A DNA stretch of 64,000 nucleotides, from NCBI GenBank assembly GCA_022385755.1, contig MU278358.1, forward strand, positions 139,133-203,132, read 5' to 3'. This stretch comes from Trametopsis cervina (Eukaryota; Basidiomycota; Agaricomycetes; Polyporales; Irpicaceae). Position numbers and translations under genes: made by a program. Positions 1 through 12,857 of the stretch are shown here, one piece after another; within the stretch, counting starts at the first letter, position 1, and each line of letters opens with the position of its first letter. The notes beneath the pieces were generated by a model that saw nothing but the letters and a program-made list of their open reading frames with translations, was not told the origin of the DNA and searched no databases.

Positions 1-167
1 ACGGCTGGGTGCTGGGTCCCAACCGCGAAATATTGTTCTGGATTGCGCCCGACTACCGCTCCGCTCTTCGAAAGCCAGGGAACAGCTGGGTTGTCACCCC
101 ACGGACACTTGAACTTGATTTTTCGCAGTTCGCGCACGGGACATCATGGACATATTGTTGCCACTGA
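1..167 (+). CDS. C-terminal end of a WD40/NLR-type protein (partial, 5' end outside window)
   Basis: Reading frame 3 is open from the left edge to a TGA at 165-167 and gives 54 residues. It contains GWVLGPNREILFWIAPDYR near the start and LDFSQFAHGTSW near the end. This pattern (GW-xGPN-ELLFW-PP, a variable arginine-rich link, then LDxSxFxHGxxW) is one I associate with the last blade and tail of agaricomycete WD40-repeat and NACHT-WD40 proteins. Only the tail is present, so the N-terminal domain (NACHT, patatin, F-box or none) is unknown. The first ATG in this stretch lies in another frame and is not relevant. Recognition rests on remembered family pattern, not on an alignment. Confidence 0.55.
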   Translation, partial: GWVLGPNREILFWIAPDYRSALRKPGNSWVVTPRTLELDFSQFAHGTSWTYCCH

Positions 168-900
168 ACTCAATATATATGTTGTCTACCCCGTCATCCC
201 TCTGCCCCGTATATTTCCATCTTCAATTCTCCAATCCACTCAAACCCACACCTATTCGTGATTACCCTATAGCTTAGTCATATGTATCGAGTACCTAGCC
301 TAATTTAGTGTGTCCCCGCCTCTTCGTTCTCCCAACCCCGTTCGGCAATCCTCCATTCACTTGACTACATGTGCAAACGGAAGATTAAAATTTATAATCC
401 CTGTGCCCAGAGGGCGGCGAATGTGTCGTAGCACAAGTTCATAAGGGTTCAGTGCTCTTTTCAGAATATATCAAGTCGGACAATATTTGCTAGACAGAGT
501 TGTGCAGCAGGATACTGAAAGAACTGCGCAGTCATGAGCAAGCGAGAGCTTTTCCATGACATATCTGACGTCTTGTCTTGTGCAATTAAATTCAGCTAGG
601 TCGCATGCTCTCGGCAGCATGCAAAGGGTGACTGAGCTTTCACCGATGCGATAACAAGGAGAAATGCGTTGATATCGTGTCGTCGACGTACAGTTATGCC
701 ACGTGGGCCTTCCGTAAAACACGTGACGGTTTTCTTGCCTCCAGATAGTGATGTAGTTTGTGGCCAACGTTCAAGGCCTTCATATGCAGGCACCCACACC
801 TTTCAGCCCCATCCTCCGCGTAACGACCATGTTGCAATGGGCTTGAGCTGCTGAGGTCCCTACGGCCCTCCCCTCTCAAGTAACGACTTTCTCTGCCACC
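168..900. other. Intergenic region between WD40 tail and GCN2
   Basis: About 730 bases with no ORF whose protein looks like a real domain. The small overlapping ORFs at 470-1040 on the minus strand have random composition and run across the GCN2 start. The stretch should hold the 3' UTR of the WD40-type gene and the GCN2 promoter and leader. I see no convincing TATA box near the GCN2 start. Confidence 0.5.
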
Positions 901-3900
901 ATGGACGCAGAGATCGAAGAACGACAGCAGACAGAGATCTACGCGCTCAAGAGTATCTATGGCCCTGACTTTGTTGATTGTCCCCCTCCTAAGGTGTGGA
1001 AGGTATGCACTTAGTGCACACTGCCTTTGTGCGGGCACTTACTTCTGTCGAAGGGGGCTCCAAGACTACCCGAATTCATCATAAGAGTCAGACATCCTGT
1101 ATCAGAACTCGCTGAAACGATATCGTTTGATCTACATGTCAAGTATGTAGTAGCTCGCTTGGCTTTTACGCTCTTCTGATGTCCGCTTTAGACTGCCTAA
1201 GACGTATCCGAAATTAGCGGCCCCCATCTTCACAATCCAGCACCCTACACCTACGCTGAAGGCTCAGCACCTTAACGCGCTCTTGCAGGTCATCAACAAC
1301 CAAGTACAGTCGTTGAAGGATGTCGAGATGGTCTTTGATGTAAGTGAGTGTAAACTGTTTCATGAGCATAGTTTATGACGTATGAAGGCCGTCGAGGCTG
1401 GCCAAGCATGGCTTGCGACCAACATAAACCCCCCCACACTACCCATAGGTTCTCTGGCAGCAGAGATGAGCCGACGCGAGCAGGAAGAAGAGCGGGTAAG
1501 TCACTGCATGTCATGTATCCTGTTCACTACTGATACATCAAACAAAGGCACGGAAGCAACGAGAGGAGGCGCAGGCAGAGGAAGCGCAAGAACGCGAGAA
1601 AGAAAGAGAGCAGGAAATCGAGGAACAGATACGGATGGACGCAGAACGCCAGCAACTGGAGCGCGAACGGCTGTTCCAGGCGCGAAAGCGTGGCATGTCC
1701 GACGTAACAGAAGTCCCCACTGGAAACGACGACGGAACTTCGTGCGAAACGTTCGCAGATGAGATCGAATGGCAGGGAGTGCGGTTTAAGACGGTCCGTA
1801 TAGCTCGCCCGCAGAAAGGTGAGCGTGAATGTGCTGTTGAAGGTACACGCTGATGTTTAATACTCTATGTTTACTTCAGATTGGCCCGGGACTGTGTTCC
1901 AAGCCGAGCCTGTAGCAGATCAAGAGCAGCCATGTTCCCTGCAGATGGAGCTCTTCACAGTGACATTCGAGTCCAAATATTACTCGACAGCCCAAGGGCG
2001 TAAGAAGCTCAAACTGCTCGAGTCAGAATGTCAGCGCTTGATTCGAGTCAGACATAGCAACCTTCTTGCCGTACTGGCCGTCAAGTTGGTCTTATCGAAT
2101 ACCAGCAGTCCTTCCCGTCTTTCAATTCTTCGCGAAAGGCGCCCAGCAGTGACCCTTCAGGATGTCTTGGAAGATTGCGACTGTCTGCGAGAAGCGAGAG
2201 CGACAGTCAGTCAACTCTCACCTGAAACGAACCTGCTTTGAAATCTGACAATGGTATTGGCTCATAGGAGTACCTAACGGAAATACTTTCCGCACTCAAC
2301 GCTATCCATACCGCTGATCTCCTACACCGAGGTCTCAAGCCTTGCTGTGTCGGGTTGGCCGCAATTCCCGGAGAAAGAAAGCGTGTGAAGATCTATAACG
2401 TTGCATATTTTATCCAGCTACTCAACATGAATCGCTCTGAACCTTTCTCCGTGCAAGTTATGAATGCAGAGCCGCAGATTCCTGAAGGCTGGTGAGTACG
2501 TGTGATATCACATCATTTGGCCACTAGTAATGGGGCCGGGCGCATACTCTCGTTATAGGCTGCCGAAAGACGCGCTAGATTCCCCCTTGGTCTATACTCG
2601 CAGTCGTGATATCCACTCAGTGGGCATAGTCTTGCTCCAGATGCTTTCCGGTCTCGACGTTATGGAACGATATCCAGACGTCCACGAAGCTTTGCGCAAC
2701 TGTCTGTACCCCACGGCTCCGAAGACTATTTGTGATGTACTAATCATGCGTCACTACAGCCTCGATATCTTCGTCGATGCAGCAACACATCCTCAATATG
2801 ATCGTACCCACAAAGAAAGGGGTATCTGCGAGTTCCTTGCTTGTTAGCTTAGCCGGTGTGCCGCTTGCTGACGCCATGAAGACCCCAGCGATCACCATCA
2901 ACGGTAAGGATATCTCTGAACGACGTATTGATGTGCGAGACGCCTGATTCCTGTATATTCTAGGCTTTACTCCTCGAACACCTGTACCGGGGTTCGTCAA
3001 CGGGTCGCCTACCAACGACTATATGATGTACCGTCCTGCGACTCGATACACAAGCAGATGGAAAGAGGACTGGGAAGAGCTTGAGTTGCTGGTATGTCGA
3101 AAACAAATTCCTGCCTGCTAGTGGCTTTTTACTCATTTGGCGCAGGGTCGAGGAGCTTTTGGCTCGGTGGTGAAGGCTCTCAACAAGATCGACTCTCGTA
3201 TCTATGCAGGTTCGTACACCTCAGCTTTCCTGCTATCCGATTCTATGCCTAACGCGTCATGTATATCCTCAGTGAAGAAAGTGAGGCTGCGCTCGAGTCA
3301 GAGCGACCAGAAGATCTTTCGTGAAGTCAATACATTAAGCAGGCTCAATCATCGTTTCATCGTCCGTTACTACACAACCTGGATCGAGTACAACGAGATG
3401 GACTCGACCACCAGTTCAGCCGTAGGATCGTCGGCGGGCGCAACAGACGAGTCCTCGGCTGGAACGTCCGTACCGGGGGGACATTCGATGGCCACTTCCT
3501 TCGATGAGAGCAACCCACTGGCGATCAATTGGAACAACGTCCAGAGCCCATCTAACGGCCACAGCTTCCCGAGCATCCATTTCACGAACAGCGAGACTTC
3601 TGATTCTGGCGATGACACCGATTCTGCAGGCGCCGACACCGACACCGATACTGCAGGAAGCTCTGAGGACGATATACAGGCTACCAATGCACCTGTGCAT
3701 CGAACACGGCCCATAGATAGGAATTCGCCTCCTACGTCGAATATATCCAAGACGCTGTTCATACAAATGGTACTCCGTTTGTCGTGCATGCCATTTCTCT
3801 TGTGCTAATAGTTGTCATCAGGAATACGTTGAACGTCAGACTTTGAGAGAGGTAACAATTCCGGCACTTCCTCACAGCTTGATCTCATTGTGAATGGTAG

Positions 3901-6900
3901 CGTATATCAGAAGGTCTTACTGAAGACGAAGCATGGCGCCTGTTCCAACAGATCGTGGATGCGCTAACGCACATGTCGAGTCTTAATATTGTAGGTGTCA
4001 ACCGTAGTAACATCTCACCTGCGTGCTCATCGTGCCGTTATTAGCTTCATCGTGACATCAAGCTCACAAACATCTTCATTGGTGAGTGGCTAGTATTTTA
4101 TATCTTTACGACTCTTTGACATGGGTATGTGCAGATGGCAAAGGCGACTGCAAAAGTAAGCCGCTCGTAATCTGAGGATGCTCTTGCTCAATTCTATCAT
4201 AGTCGGCGACTTCGGGCTTGCGACCTTCAATCTTGACGTGGTGGAGCCGTCGGACATTGCTCCTGTGAAGTGGCTGGATGCAGACCTTACGTTAGGTATG
4301 TATATATTACAGCACTCGTTCGGGCCACTCATTTTACAAATAACTAGATGTTGGCACAAGACTGTATATCGCGCCAGAGGTGCAATCGCAGCAGGGTAAA
4401 CCCCGTGGTGCAGCAACCAGAGCAGATCAAGCCAAAGCGGACATGTACAGTCTTGGGGTGAGAGAGCCTGTTCGATTTTTGTCATCCGTCTCTGAAGTTC
4501 TTCCTAGATCGTGTTCTTTGAAATGAACTATATGTTCTCGACCGGCTCGGAACGCATAATAGTTTTGGAGAATCTCAGGAAGCCGGAAATCTACTTTCCA
4601 GCCACCTGGGAAGTGCATCGGTCACGGCAGAAACAGAGTATGTCTCTTGTTGGATACAAGGCGCTGTGTTTTGACTTGACTTTTAACAGTCATTACGTGG
4701 CTGTTACAACATGATCCTGCTAAACGACCCAGCGCGGTTGAGCTATCCGAGAGCCCCTTATTACCCCCTAAGGTAGAAGACGAACACTTCAAGAATACCC
4801 TTGGAATGATCGGTGAGACTTGCGCCATTATCCGTTGCAACAAGTGTTCCAATCCGAAAATGCAGTCAAATCGGATTCTCCTTACAGACAATCTGTGCTC
4901 ACTGCGCTCTTCAACCAAGCACCTGAGCCCGGGCACAGCTTCTTGTATGATAGCGGCGAAGTCCCTGAATACGCCACGCTCAATGGAATTGTACACGATC
5001 GTGTTGCACAGATCTTCCGGTTACACGGCGCTGTCGACATGGAACCTCCACTCCTGCTGCCTACTCTTAATACGGAGGAAGAGCAGTCCCGTGCGATGTT
5101 CCTAGACCGCAATGGCAAGTCAATATCACTTCCGGACAACGCATTTGCTCCCTTCGCACGCATCGCCGCCCGTGTTGGAATTCGTCGGATCAAGCGGTAC
5201 CATATCAGCGACATTTATAAGCCTGAGTGTGTCCTGATATTCATGATATTCCATGTCTTTGCTCATTTCTCGCCCAGTCCAGTTGCAGGTCATCCGAAGG
5301 CGTCCAAGGCAGCTATCTTCGACATCATCACGCAAGACATCATCACAGGTCCAAGCGCTTCGGCAGCTGAAGCCATCTCAGTTGTCAACGATTGTCTGGA
5401 CAGCTTTGCTAACCTGGACAAGTACGAGACCCAGATCTCGCACACTAGGAGTAAGTGGCAGGTACCCGGCTTAATGCGACTCTACTTACGTGTCCTTTTG
5501 CAGTCCGTGACGCAGTCATGGATCAGGTCAACCCTCAGTCTCGCCCGGATGTGCTCAAGATCTTGATACAGACCAATGCTTCATCTTCTCAGAAGCGCCA
5601 ACTGTTACTGGAGAAAGGCCTCAGCCGCAACCTGACTGATCTTCTTGAAGTTCTGCTTGAAGGAGGTTAGTCTCTCTCGACGCATCCGCCTTCTATACCT
5701 CCTGAGTCCCCGTTTACAGGTACAAACGTTGACCTGATCTTTGCGCGCCTGGAGAAAGCTTCGCCTGCGTTCATGAGCAGCATCAGCGACGCCGTACGTG
5801 AAATACGAGATACCGTACAGTTTGCATGCGCGATCGGCGTGCAACGTCCCGTTGTGTTCAAGCCCTTGTTCATGCTGAAGAGTCCCCAGCCTTTCTTCGA
5901 GGGAATTTGTTTCGAGATGGTCAAGGGGCAGTCAACAAATCAGAAACGATCGGACGTTCTCGCGATGGGTGGTCGGTAAGTGCCAGTGCTTGTTCTGACC
6001 TTTCCTTGAGTGGTATATTGAAATGCTCGCAGGTACGAAGGCTACATCAACAGGTTCTCGCCCGTCAAGTCGAGGTCAGACGGTATATGCGCCGTAGGTG
6101 TCCAGATTTCGCTGGAGAAGATCACAGCAGCCCTTGCGGCGTTCCAGAGTGCTTCGTTGAAAACTGTCCTGAAAGAACGACGCTCTTACGGCTATTGGAG
6201 CCCCCGTCGATGTGACGTGTACGTTGCCGCACAGCCGTCGGACGTCGAGAGTACGATGGTAGACCGCTTGGAGGTGACGTCTTTGTTGTGGCGGCACAAC
6301 GTCAGCGCGGACATGATGTATGAGTCCGGCTCGGTTGAGCACGAGAACATTGTGGAACAGTGCACACGGGAGGGTATTCTGTGAGTCGACTGATTTTGTT
6401 TCGAAACGTACTGGTTTTGATATCCGCCGTTGTAGATTCATCGTCTATCCTCGAGCGCGGACACTCCGACGCGATCTGCCTGCGTTCAAGGTGAAGAGCG
6501 TTCTGAAGAGTACTGAGGATTTCTGTGAGCTGCCTCGCACTTGGCACATCTAATTCGTGCTGACATGCACGAAGTATCTCGCCAGGAACTAGTGCCGTTT
6601 TTGCTACAACAAATTGCTGAACAGAAGCGTGTGGACGCTTCGGTCTCGGGAGCACCGTTGGTCACTGAGAGTTTGCAGAGCACTGTTCCCGCGAAAGAGA
6701 CCGGCGGTTCTGAAGTGCAGCTTGTCCTACCTGGTGATGCCAAGAAGCAGCGAAGACAAACGAAGCAGATTTTCTTAGACAGAGGTTTGTTCATCTCCAT
6801 GTTGTTGTTCTGCGCCATAGTCTTGACTGCCTTCCCACAGCCTTCGAGTTTGGGGTCGAACTCAAGAACACGGTGACACAGTCGGGTATGCCTATAATTG

Positions 6901-7121
6901 CGGTGGACGTCCCCAACACGGTGTTCGAAGAGATGACAAAGAATACAAGCTGGATCAGCGACGAGAACTCGTGGAAAGCCGTCGCTGCATGTTTCCCGAC
7001 CCAGCAGTCTGGGTATGCACACCAGCTTCGTGAGGCAGTCCTCAAACGGAAGAACGATGGATGCAGATTCTTAGTTCTGTTTGCTGTCAGAGAGGAGCGG
7101 GCCTTCCTCTTGACGTTCTGA
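901..7121 (+). CDS. GCN2: eIF2alpha kinase GCN2 (general amino-acid control sensor)
   Basis: GCN2 phosphorylates eIF2alpha when uncharged tRNA accumulates, lowering general translation and inducing amino-acid biosynthesis through GCN4-type factors. It acts on cytosolic ribosomes. The ATG at 901 has a strong context (CCACC before it). Many short introns break the gene. In order: an RWD domain (EIEERQQTEIYALKSIYGPDF, 901 to about 1340) that binds the GCN1 partner; a charged coiled linker (about 1450-1700); a degenerate pseudokinase (about 1830-2850); and the active kinase, with the glycine loop GRGAFGSV near 3148, an acidic insert near 3400-3700, HRDIKLTN near 4047 and GDFGLA near 4204. A HisRS-like domain follows (about 4800-6380, with AGHPKASKAAIFDII), then a C-terminal ribosome-binding domain ending ...LFAVREERAFLLTF at 7121. 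All parts are in the canonical order and the gene looks intact. HRDIKLTN has Leu where Pro is usual. The exact exon map is not fully resolved. Confidence 0.93.
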
Positions 7122-8845
7122 TTTTTCTTTCTTTGGTTGCTTTTTCAAAGGACTCGAGATCTCTCTCCCACTGCGCCCATCACGAACTTCACGAACGCCA
7201 ATGTGTCATTACGCTAATGCTCCCACGTTTTCCACAGTATATCAACCGTAAGTTATGTTTTCAGAATGTACACTAGTCTCTTTACTATTCAATGTTTCTG
7301 TGATCCACTTTTACCCGCATTTCTATTTGCAAACTTGTCACCGCCGGCAGCTAGCTACAGTAGCCCGCTCAGTGCGAGAGCTCTCCTGACACGAAGATAG
7401 CTTGGAAATCTACGTAAAGGCACAGCTCGGTGTATCCGGGACCGTGGCTCGATTGCTGCGACGAACATCGTAAGATCCGTCGTTACTTCAAGATAGTCAC
7501 GGGTCGCACTCGGGTCGCCCATACGGCTTCTTGTGTGGTGCCCTTTTGACTGAATACTCCCTTCCTTGATTTTTCTGGGTCTCAAGTAAAATATGCACGA
7601 CTTTGATGGAATTGACCAATGTTGTTGGAACGTTCATGTTATGATTTCATCTTTACCATCCGGCGGCCGCTCGGCCTAGGTCGATGCACTGCATGACGTC
7701 GAAGCGGAACTGAAGGGAACCATTCGCGCGCGATTTTACATTTGTCCTACAGCCCTCATGCCGATAAACGGTGAGCTGCGATGGGTCCGCAACTCCATCC
7801 ATCCAGACCATTCGAAGGAGAGACTTTGGGCGCATCTCTGGATGGACCAGAATCATATTCAGTCGGGCCGGCTTACAGAGAGCTGATGTCCCCTTGCTTG
7901 ACAAGGGTTCTGGTGGTGTCTTATTGTCAGCGCTAAACTCACCGGAATATGCCGTCACCGGTTATGGTAGCATAGCCCAGTTTTACTGTCCTTCAACCAG
8001 CTTTGAATTCTTTTCGACAGGTGACAATATTCACAGGGCGCGTGCAGCAGCTGGCCGGAGTGCCGACAGGCACGAAGGCCTGCTGCAGTGCGCGCCACTT
8101 CGTTGTACAGTAGGGCCTATTCTTTTTGAATACACTTATAGTGGCTGTAACTTGTACAAATAGAATGCCACCCCGCCTTTCGTAAGTAACATTTCATTGA
8201 AAACATAGTTAGCATTTATTGTAGGTCAAGCAAGGGTTTTGCCGACGCAGGCGGCGCTCCCCGAGTTGACATATCCAGATTTCTATCTAAGCACGGTTCT
8301 CCCAGCGTTCCCTATTGGCGTTCCGACGTGGTGTGAGCACCGGATACAAAGAGCAGCGTGCGGTGGTAGATAGAAGAGCGTGGCTGTACGTGCACGAGCT
8401 GCCTCTATAATAATACAGCGTGTCAATCGTGATGCGTAGAGTCCAGGCCATATAATTTTTGACATTACTGTATTCAATACGACGAGCCAGGAACAGGGAG
8501 AGAAGGTAGATCGGCAGAGAAAAAGATGTTTCATGGCGGAAAAACTTGTAATCCTCGAGGCAGCATCGGCTGTTCTCCTGGCACCGTAAGTTGTGTAATT
8601 TCATTTGGGTTACCTCAGTCTGCAGCTTGGAGGCTGCGACCACCGATGACCGCCGTCACAGAACGTGTTGGGGCCAGTGACGTCGTGTGACAGATGCAGA
8701 TGGATAGTCACGCGCGCTCAGATAGTCCACTTTTATTAATTTTATAGCTGATCTCCTCTGATCGGCAGTGCCCGCCCAGGCATAAGAGTCCCTCCAGCTC
8801 CCAAAGCGCTCCTCATCCTCTCCTTTCTTCAGTACCTTCATCACC
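7122..8845. other. Intergenic region between GCN2 and cyclophilin
   Basis: About 1.7 kb holding the GCN2 3' UTR and the cyclophilin promoter. No recognised gene. One minus-strand ORF at 7653-7958 is listed separately as a weak candidate. The other ORFs (7355-7585, 7771-8163, 8283-8643) overlap it or have random composition. Confidence 0.45.
7653..7958 (-). CDS. Possible small hypothetical ORF
   Basis: An open frame of about 100 residues on the minus strand, containing RPKSLLRMVWMDGVADPS and ending ...FDVMQCIDLGRAAAGW. Composition and hydrophobic spacing in the second half resemble a folded protein better than the neighbouring ORFs do. No family is recognised, the start codon is not ATG in this frame, and no upstream exon was found. 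It may be chance or a relic. Confidence 0.18.
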   Translation of the reverse strand: MTAYSGEFSADNKTPPEPLSSKGTSALCKPARLNMILVHPEMRPKSLLRMVWMDGVADPSQLTVYRHEGCRTNVKSRANGSLQFRFDVMQCIDLGRAAAGW

Positions 8846-9539
8846 ATGTCTAACGTCTTTGTAAGTCCTCATCGCACTGCTGTGCTCGTTTTGCAGCGCC
8901 TGTGCCCCCCTTCTCCCGCCAGATCGTTGCTCATCGTTCGTCTCACAGTTCGACATCACCATCGACGGCCAGAACGCTGGCCGCATCGTCTTCAAGCTGT
9001 ACGATGATGTCGTCCCAAAGACTGCCAGGAATTTCCGTGAGTTGGCCACTGGCCAGCACGGTTTCGGTTACCAGGGCTCAAGCTTCCACCGTATCATCCC
9101 CAACGTGAGTTTGAACCTGCACTTCATGTATTGAGACCAGCACTCAGCCCGCGCCATCGTTTGCAGTTCATGCTCCAGGGTGGTGACTTCACCCGTGGTA
9201 ACGGCACCGGTGGAAAGTCAATCTACGGCGAGAAGTTTGCGGATGAGAACTTCCAGCTGAAGCACAACAAGCCCGGTATCCTGTCCATGGCCAACGCTGG
9301 CAAGAACACGAACGGCTCCCAGTTCTTCATCACCACCGTCACCACTAGCTGGCTCGATGGCAACCACGTCGTCTTCGGTATGTCTATCCGTGATACGCGC
9401 AGCAGTTTTAGGTAATCTGACCGAATCTTCAGGTGAGGTCCTCGATGGATTTGAACTCGTCAAGCACATCGAGTCGCTCGGCTCTGCTTCTGGTACCCCC
9501 AAGGGCAAGATCACGATTGCTCAGTCCGGTGTCGTCTAA
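8846..9539 (+). CDS. CPR1: Cyclophilin A, peptidyl-prolyl cis-trans isomerase
   Basis: Cytosolic enzyme that isomerises X-Pro bonds and is the binding target of cyclosporin A. Four exons fit exactly: 8846-8860, 8949-9104, 9167-9377 and 9433-9539. They sum to 489 nt and 162 aa, the usual length of cyclophilin A. Active-site segments are intact: [20 protein letters not shown] (catalytic Arg, then Phe/Met/Gln of the hydrophobic pocket), [17 protein letters not shown], and [14 protein letters not shown] with the Trp that contacts cyclosporin. The first exon codes only five residues (MSNVF). There is no signal peptide or extra domain, so this is the single-domain cytosolic form. The neighbours are unrelated. 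Confidence 0.96.
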
Positions 9540-9946
9540 AACACCCAAGCGACAGAGGAAAGCCGATAACATATACTGTATTATGACGTGCCACGGATCG
9601 ACCGAGCTGTAAAAAGAATGTAAAGATACAATTGGATGTCACCAGTTACGCTGCCGGGTGGTCTTGCCCCGTCCGCGCAGTCCCTGACTCTGAATACCCA
9701 TTCGTTCTGAAGACTGTGTGCGCGCATCGATTGCATTGAGATTAGCTTTCGAGCGTTTTCCCACGTTCATTTCCCGCGAAATGCTGCAACTTCACGCTGT
9801 GACGCGATATGCCCGTCTTCTCGCGCGATCATACACCGCGGCGTCGCCTACTCACCTGTGCTGCGTCCGATACCGGATGTGGGAAATAGTACCACACTCA
9901 CTACCTGGGGCTGCGGGTCCTTCACACTCTCCACGACGACCTCGCG

Positions 9947-12439
9947 ATGCCGACCCCGCAACCGTCGAGCTCGCAAGGAGAGTACAATGACGACCACGAT
10001 GCAGAGATCGTCAGCGCGTCTCGGGAAGATGAGCCGTTACTCGGGTCGAGGACGCGCAGGAGTGATAGCGGATTGGAAGATGCTACGAAAGACGGTGAAG
10101 ATGGGCACTGTAAGCATCATCATGCCTGGGACTACAATGACGCTGTATTAACCTCAATACCAGTGGTTGAAACAACACGCGTTCGGGTTTATGGACTGGG
10201 AGACGACCCGCCTAAAAACTCGGAGAAACGGCAGCTGGGTGAGTCTCGTGTCCGTTATGCACGAACCGTGATGTTGACGGTTCTCTGATTGTAAGGACTG
10301 GCCAGCGCCGTCTTCCTCATTTTCAACCGTGTGATCGGCACAGGGTGCGTTGGTCCATTCGCATCGGTGCTGTACGGGCAGAACTGACTATCAGCGGATA
10401 TATGCGTCCGTACATTAGTATATTCGCGACACCCAGTATGATACTGCGCTCGTCTGGCAGCGTGGGGATGTCGCTGGTGATGTGGCTGCTGGGTGCGACT
10501 GTCGCGGCGTGTGGGACGGCGGTGTTCGTCGAGCTGGGCACGGTATGTGTTCATACCACAGCTACGTATATTGTGCTAGTATTGATGGCATGTCCACGGA
10601 TCAGGGCCTCCCGAGAAACGGTGGCGAGAAGAACTATCTGGAGTTCATCTACCGACGACCCAGGTTCCTCGCCATCACTGTGTATGCTACGTTCGCCATC
10701 CTGAATGTACGTCAAGGAAGCAGTTGTGTCTCTTCGTGTCTGCATGCATGCCGGTGCTCATGCGACAATTCATAGGGTTGGGAAGCTGCAACATCTAACG
10801 TGTTCGGAGAATGTGCGTGCCTTGCCTTCCGTTTCGCCTTTGACGATGCCACTACTGACATTTATTCAATGCCAGACGTCCTGCATACGATTGATCCAGA
10901 GCACCCCGCCTCTCCGGCGGCGACGCGCGTGGCGAGCATGTGTTGCATTACGGTCGCGTTTCTTCTGCACGGGACCAACCTGAAGTGGGGGCTGCGCGTG
11001 CAGAACGCGCTCGGCGCGACGAAGCTCTTCATACTCGTCGGAATCGCGCTCACTGGCCTGGGCGTGCTCGTGCAGGCGCCTGGGTTCCATCTTGAACATG
11101 TTCGTGCTCTCTCGGTCTTTGTTCTGCCTCCAGCTTGTCTGCGACCGGAGCGGTCTGTGTGAGAGCGGTTGATGCTGACGACGGGGTGTCCGATAGAGGC
11201 CTCATAACTTGAGATGGAGCACGATGTGGGAGGGCAGCGGGAGTGGAGGGGCGAATGCGTTCGTGACGGGCCTGTACAGCGTGATCTGGTATGTTCTCCC
11301 CGTTCTGGCGAGCTCAGCTACTTATACCATGGATTATTGTTGACGATGTTTCTACAGGTCGTTCATTGGGTATTCGAATGCGAACTACGCGCTGTCCGAG
11401 ATTCGGGACCCGATCCGGACGATCAAGCTTGCGGCTCCTCTGGCCATGTTCTCCATCACGATCGTGTATATGCTCGTCAACATTGCATACTACGCGGTAG
11501 TGGACAAGCAGGAGATCTTGGGCAGTGGGAGGATCATTGCGGCACTGTTCTTCGGGAAGGTGTGGGGGATCTGGACGGAACGAGTGAGTCAAAGCTGTGA
11601 CTATCCTGGCCACGATGTGGAAGCTTACGTATTGTGTCTAGGTGTTGAGCACTATTGTGGCAATCTCTTGCATGGGTAACGTGTTGGCTGTGTTGTTCAG
11701 CCAGGGACGAGGTATGTTTTACGACCATGTTGATGCGTGTAAGAGACGGATTTACGAGAGCCATCTAATCCTCTTGCAGTGATTCAAGAACTCGGGCGGG
11801 AGGGCGTCATCCCGTTCTCCTCCTTCTTTGCGAGCAACAAACCGTTCGATGCGCCCCTCGCTGGGCTGTTCGCGCAATGGGTTATGACGGGCATTCTAGT
11901 CACGAGCGTCCCGCCGGGCGATGCCTACCAGTTCATGCTCAACTGTACGTTTGCATTATGTTTTATTCGTATTAGCGAACGTCCCCTCTTACATTCTCCA
12001 AAGCTTCTTCCTATCCCGGTGCGATCATCAACACGCTCGTGTCCGGCGGACTGCTCGCACTGCACAGCACGGGGCTCGCGAAGGCATACGACTGGAACCC
12101 GCCATTCAAGGCATACTATCCCGTCGTCGTGTTCTTCTTCCTGTCCAATATATTCTTGCTCATCATGCCGCTCGTTCCACCCGCATTGGGTCGTGGGCCG
12201 TACGAGCATTTGCCGTATTGGGTACGTGTGCTTCTTTTCACTGTTGCGAAGTGAGCTGATCATTATGGGGATAGCTGCATGTGTTCACGGGCCTCGGGAT
12301 TGTTTCCATTGGCCTGGTATATTGGTTTGTAGTATACAAGTGGCTACCTCGACGTGGTGGGTACAAGATCGTTCGGGAACGTGTGATACACGAGGACGGG
12401 GTAGCGAGAGGGGTATTGAAGAAGGTACCCGTGCTATAA
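9947..12439 (+). CDS. APC-family amino-acid permease, high-affinity methionine permease (MUP) type
   Basis: Plasma-membrane amino-acid transporter with about twelve membrane helices. A hydrophilic cytosolic N-terminus (DEPLLGSRTRRSDSG) leads into helix 1, AVFLIFNRVIGTGIFATPS, the APC signature with its unwound GTG turn. It is reached across introns ending near 10296 and 10410. Further landmarks are GLPRNGGEKNYLEFIYRRP (about 10600-10680), LKWGLRVQNALGATKLFIL (about 10980), YSNANYALSEIRDPIRTIK (about 11370), SQGRVIQELGREGVIPFSS (about 11700-11820) and a final helix near 12280-12340. The tail ends at the TAA at 12437. GLPRNGGEKNYLEF and the ALSEI-DP-RT motif are typical of the MUP1/MUP3 and LAT-like branch. 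Substrate specificity is inferred from this resemblance only. About a dozen exons, intact. Confidence 0.88.
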
Positions 12440-12755
12440 TCATTAGAAGCTGGTGGTAATGTATAGAGGGTAACATATAGAATTCTTTATGACACACGCA
12501 CAACAGCTGGATCCAGGTTGCAGAATCGCAGATGTGACGGTGAGTGTTGTACGATGCCGGGTGGCGGGCGTTCGGCGGACGCGCCATTGGAGCATCGTGT
12601 CCACCAGCTTCTCGATGCCAACGGAAGCGCTTGCAACGAAGAAACAAAGTCAAGCGAAGGTCAGGAGGATGTGACGTCAACAATAGGCGCAATGGTGGCC
12701 AAAGAAGTGGCTCATGGACTCCGCCGCTCCTCGAGAGAATTCAAAGATATTCAGG

Positions 12756-12765
12756 TATATATACC
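12756..12765 (+). promoter_or_regulatory. TATA box
   Basis: A TATATATA core about 95 bases upstream of the ATG at 12858, followed directly by a CCCCT-type motif (ACCCCCTG) that resembles a stress-response element. The position suits a fungal core promoter for the small hydrophilic protein gene. Confidence 0.5.
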
Positions 12766-12857
12766 CCCTGCAGGAGTCGACGGCCCACCATGCAGAACCC
12801 CAACTCGACCATCACAAAACCACACTCACACAATTAACACACATACTACTTGAAATC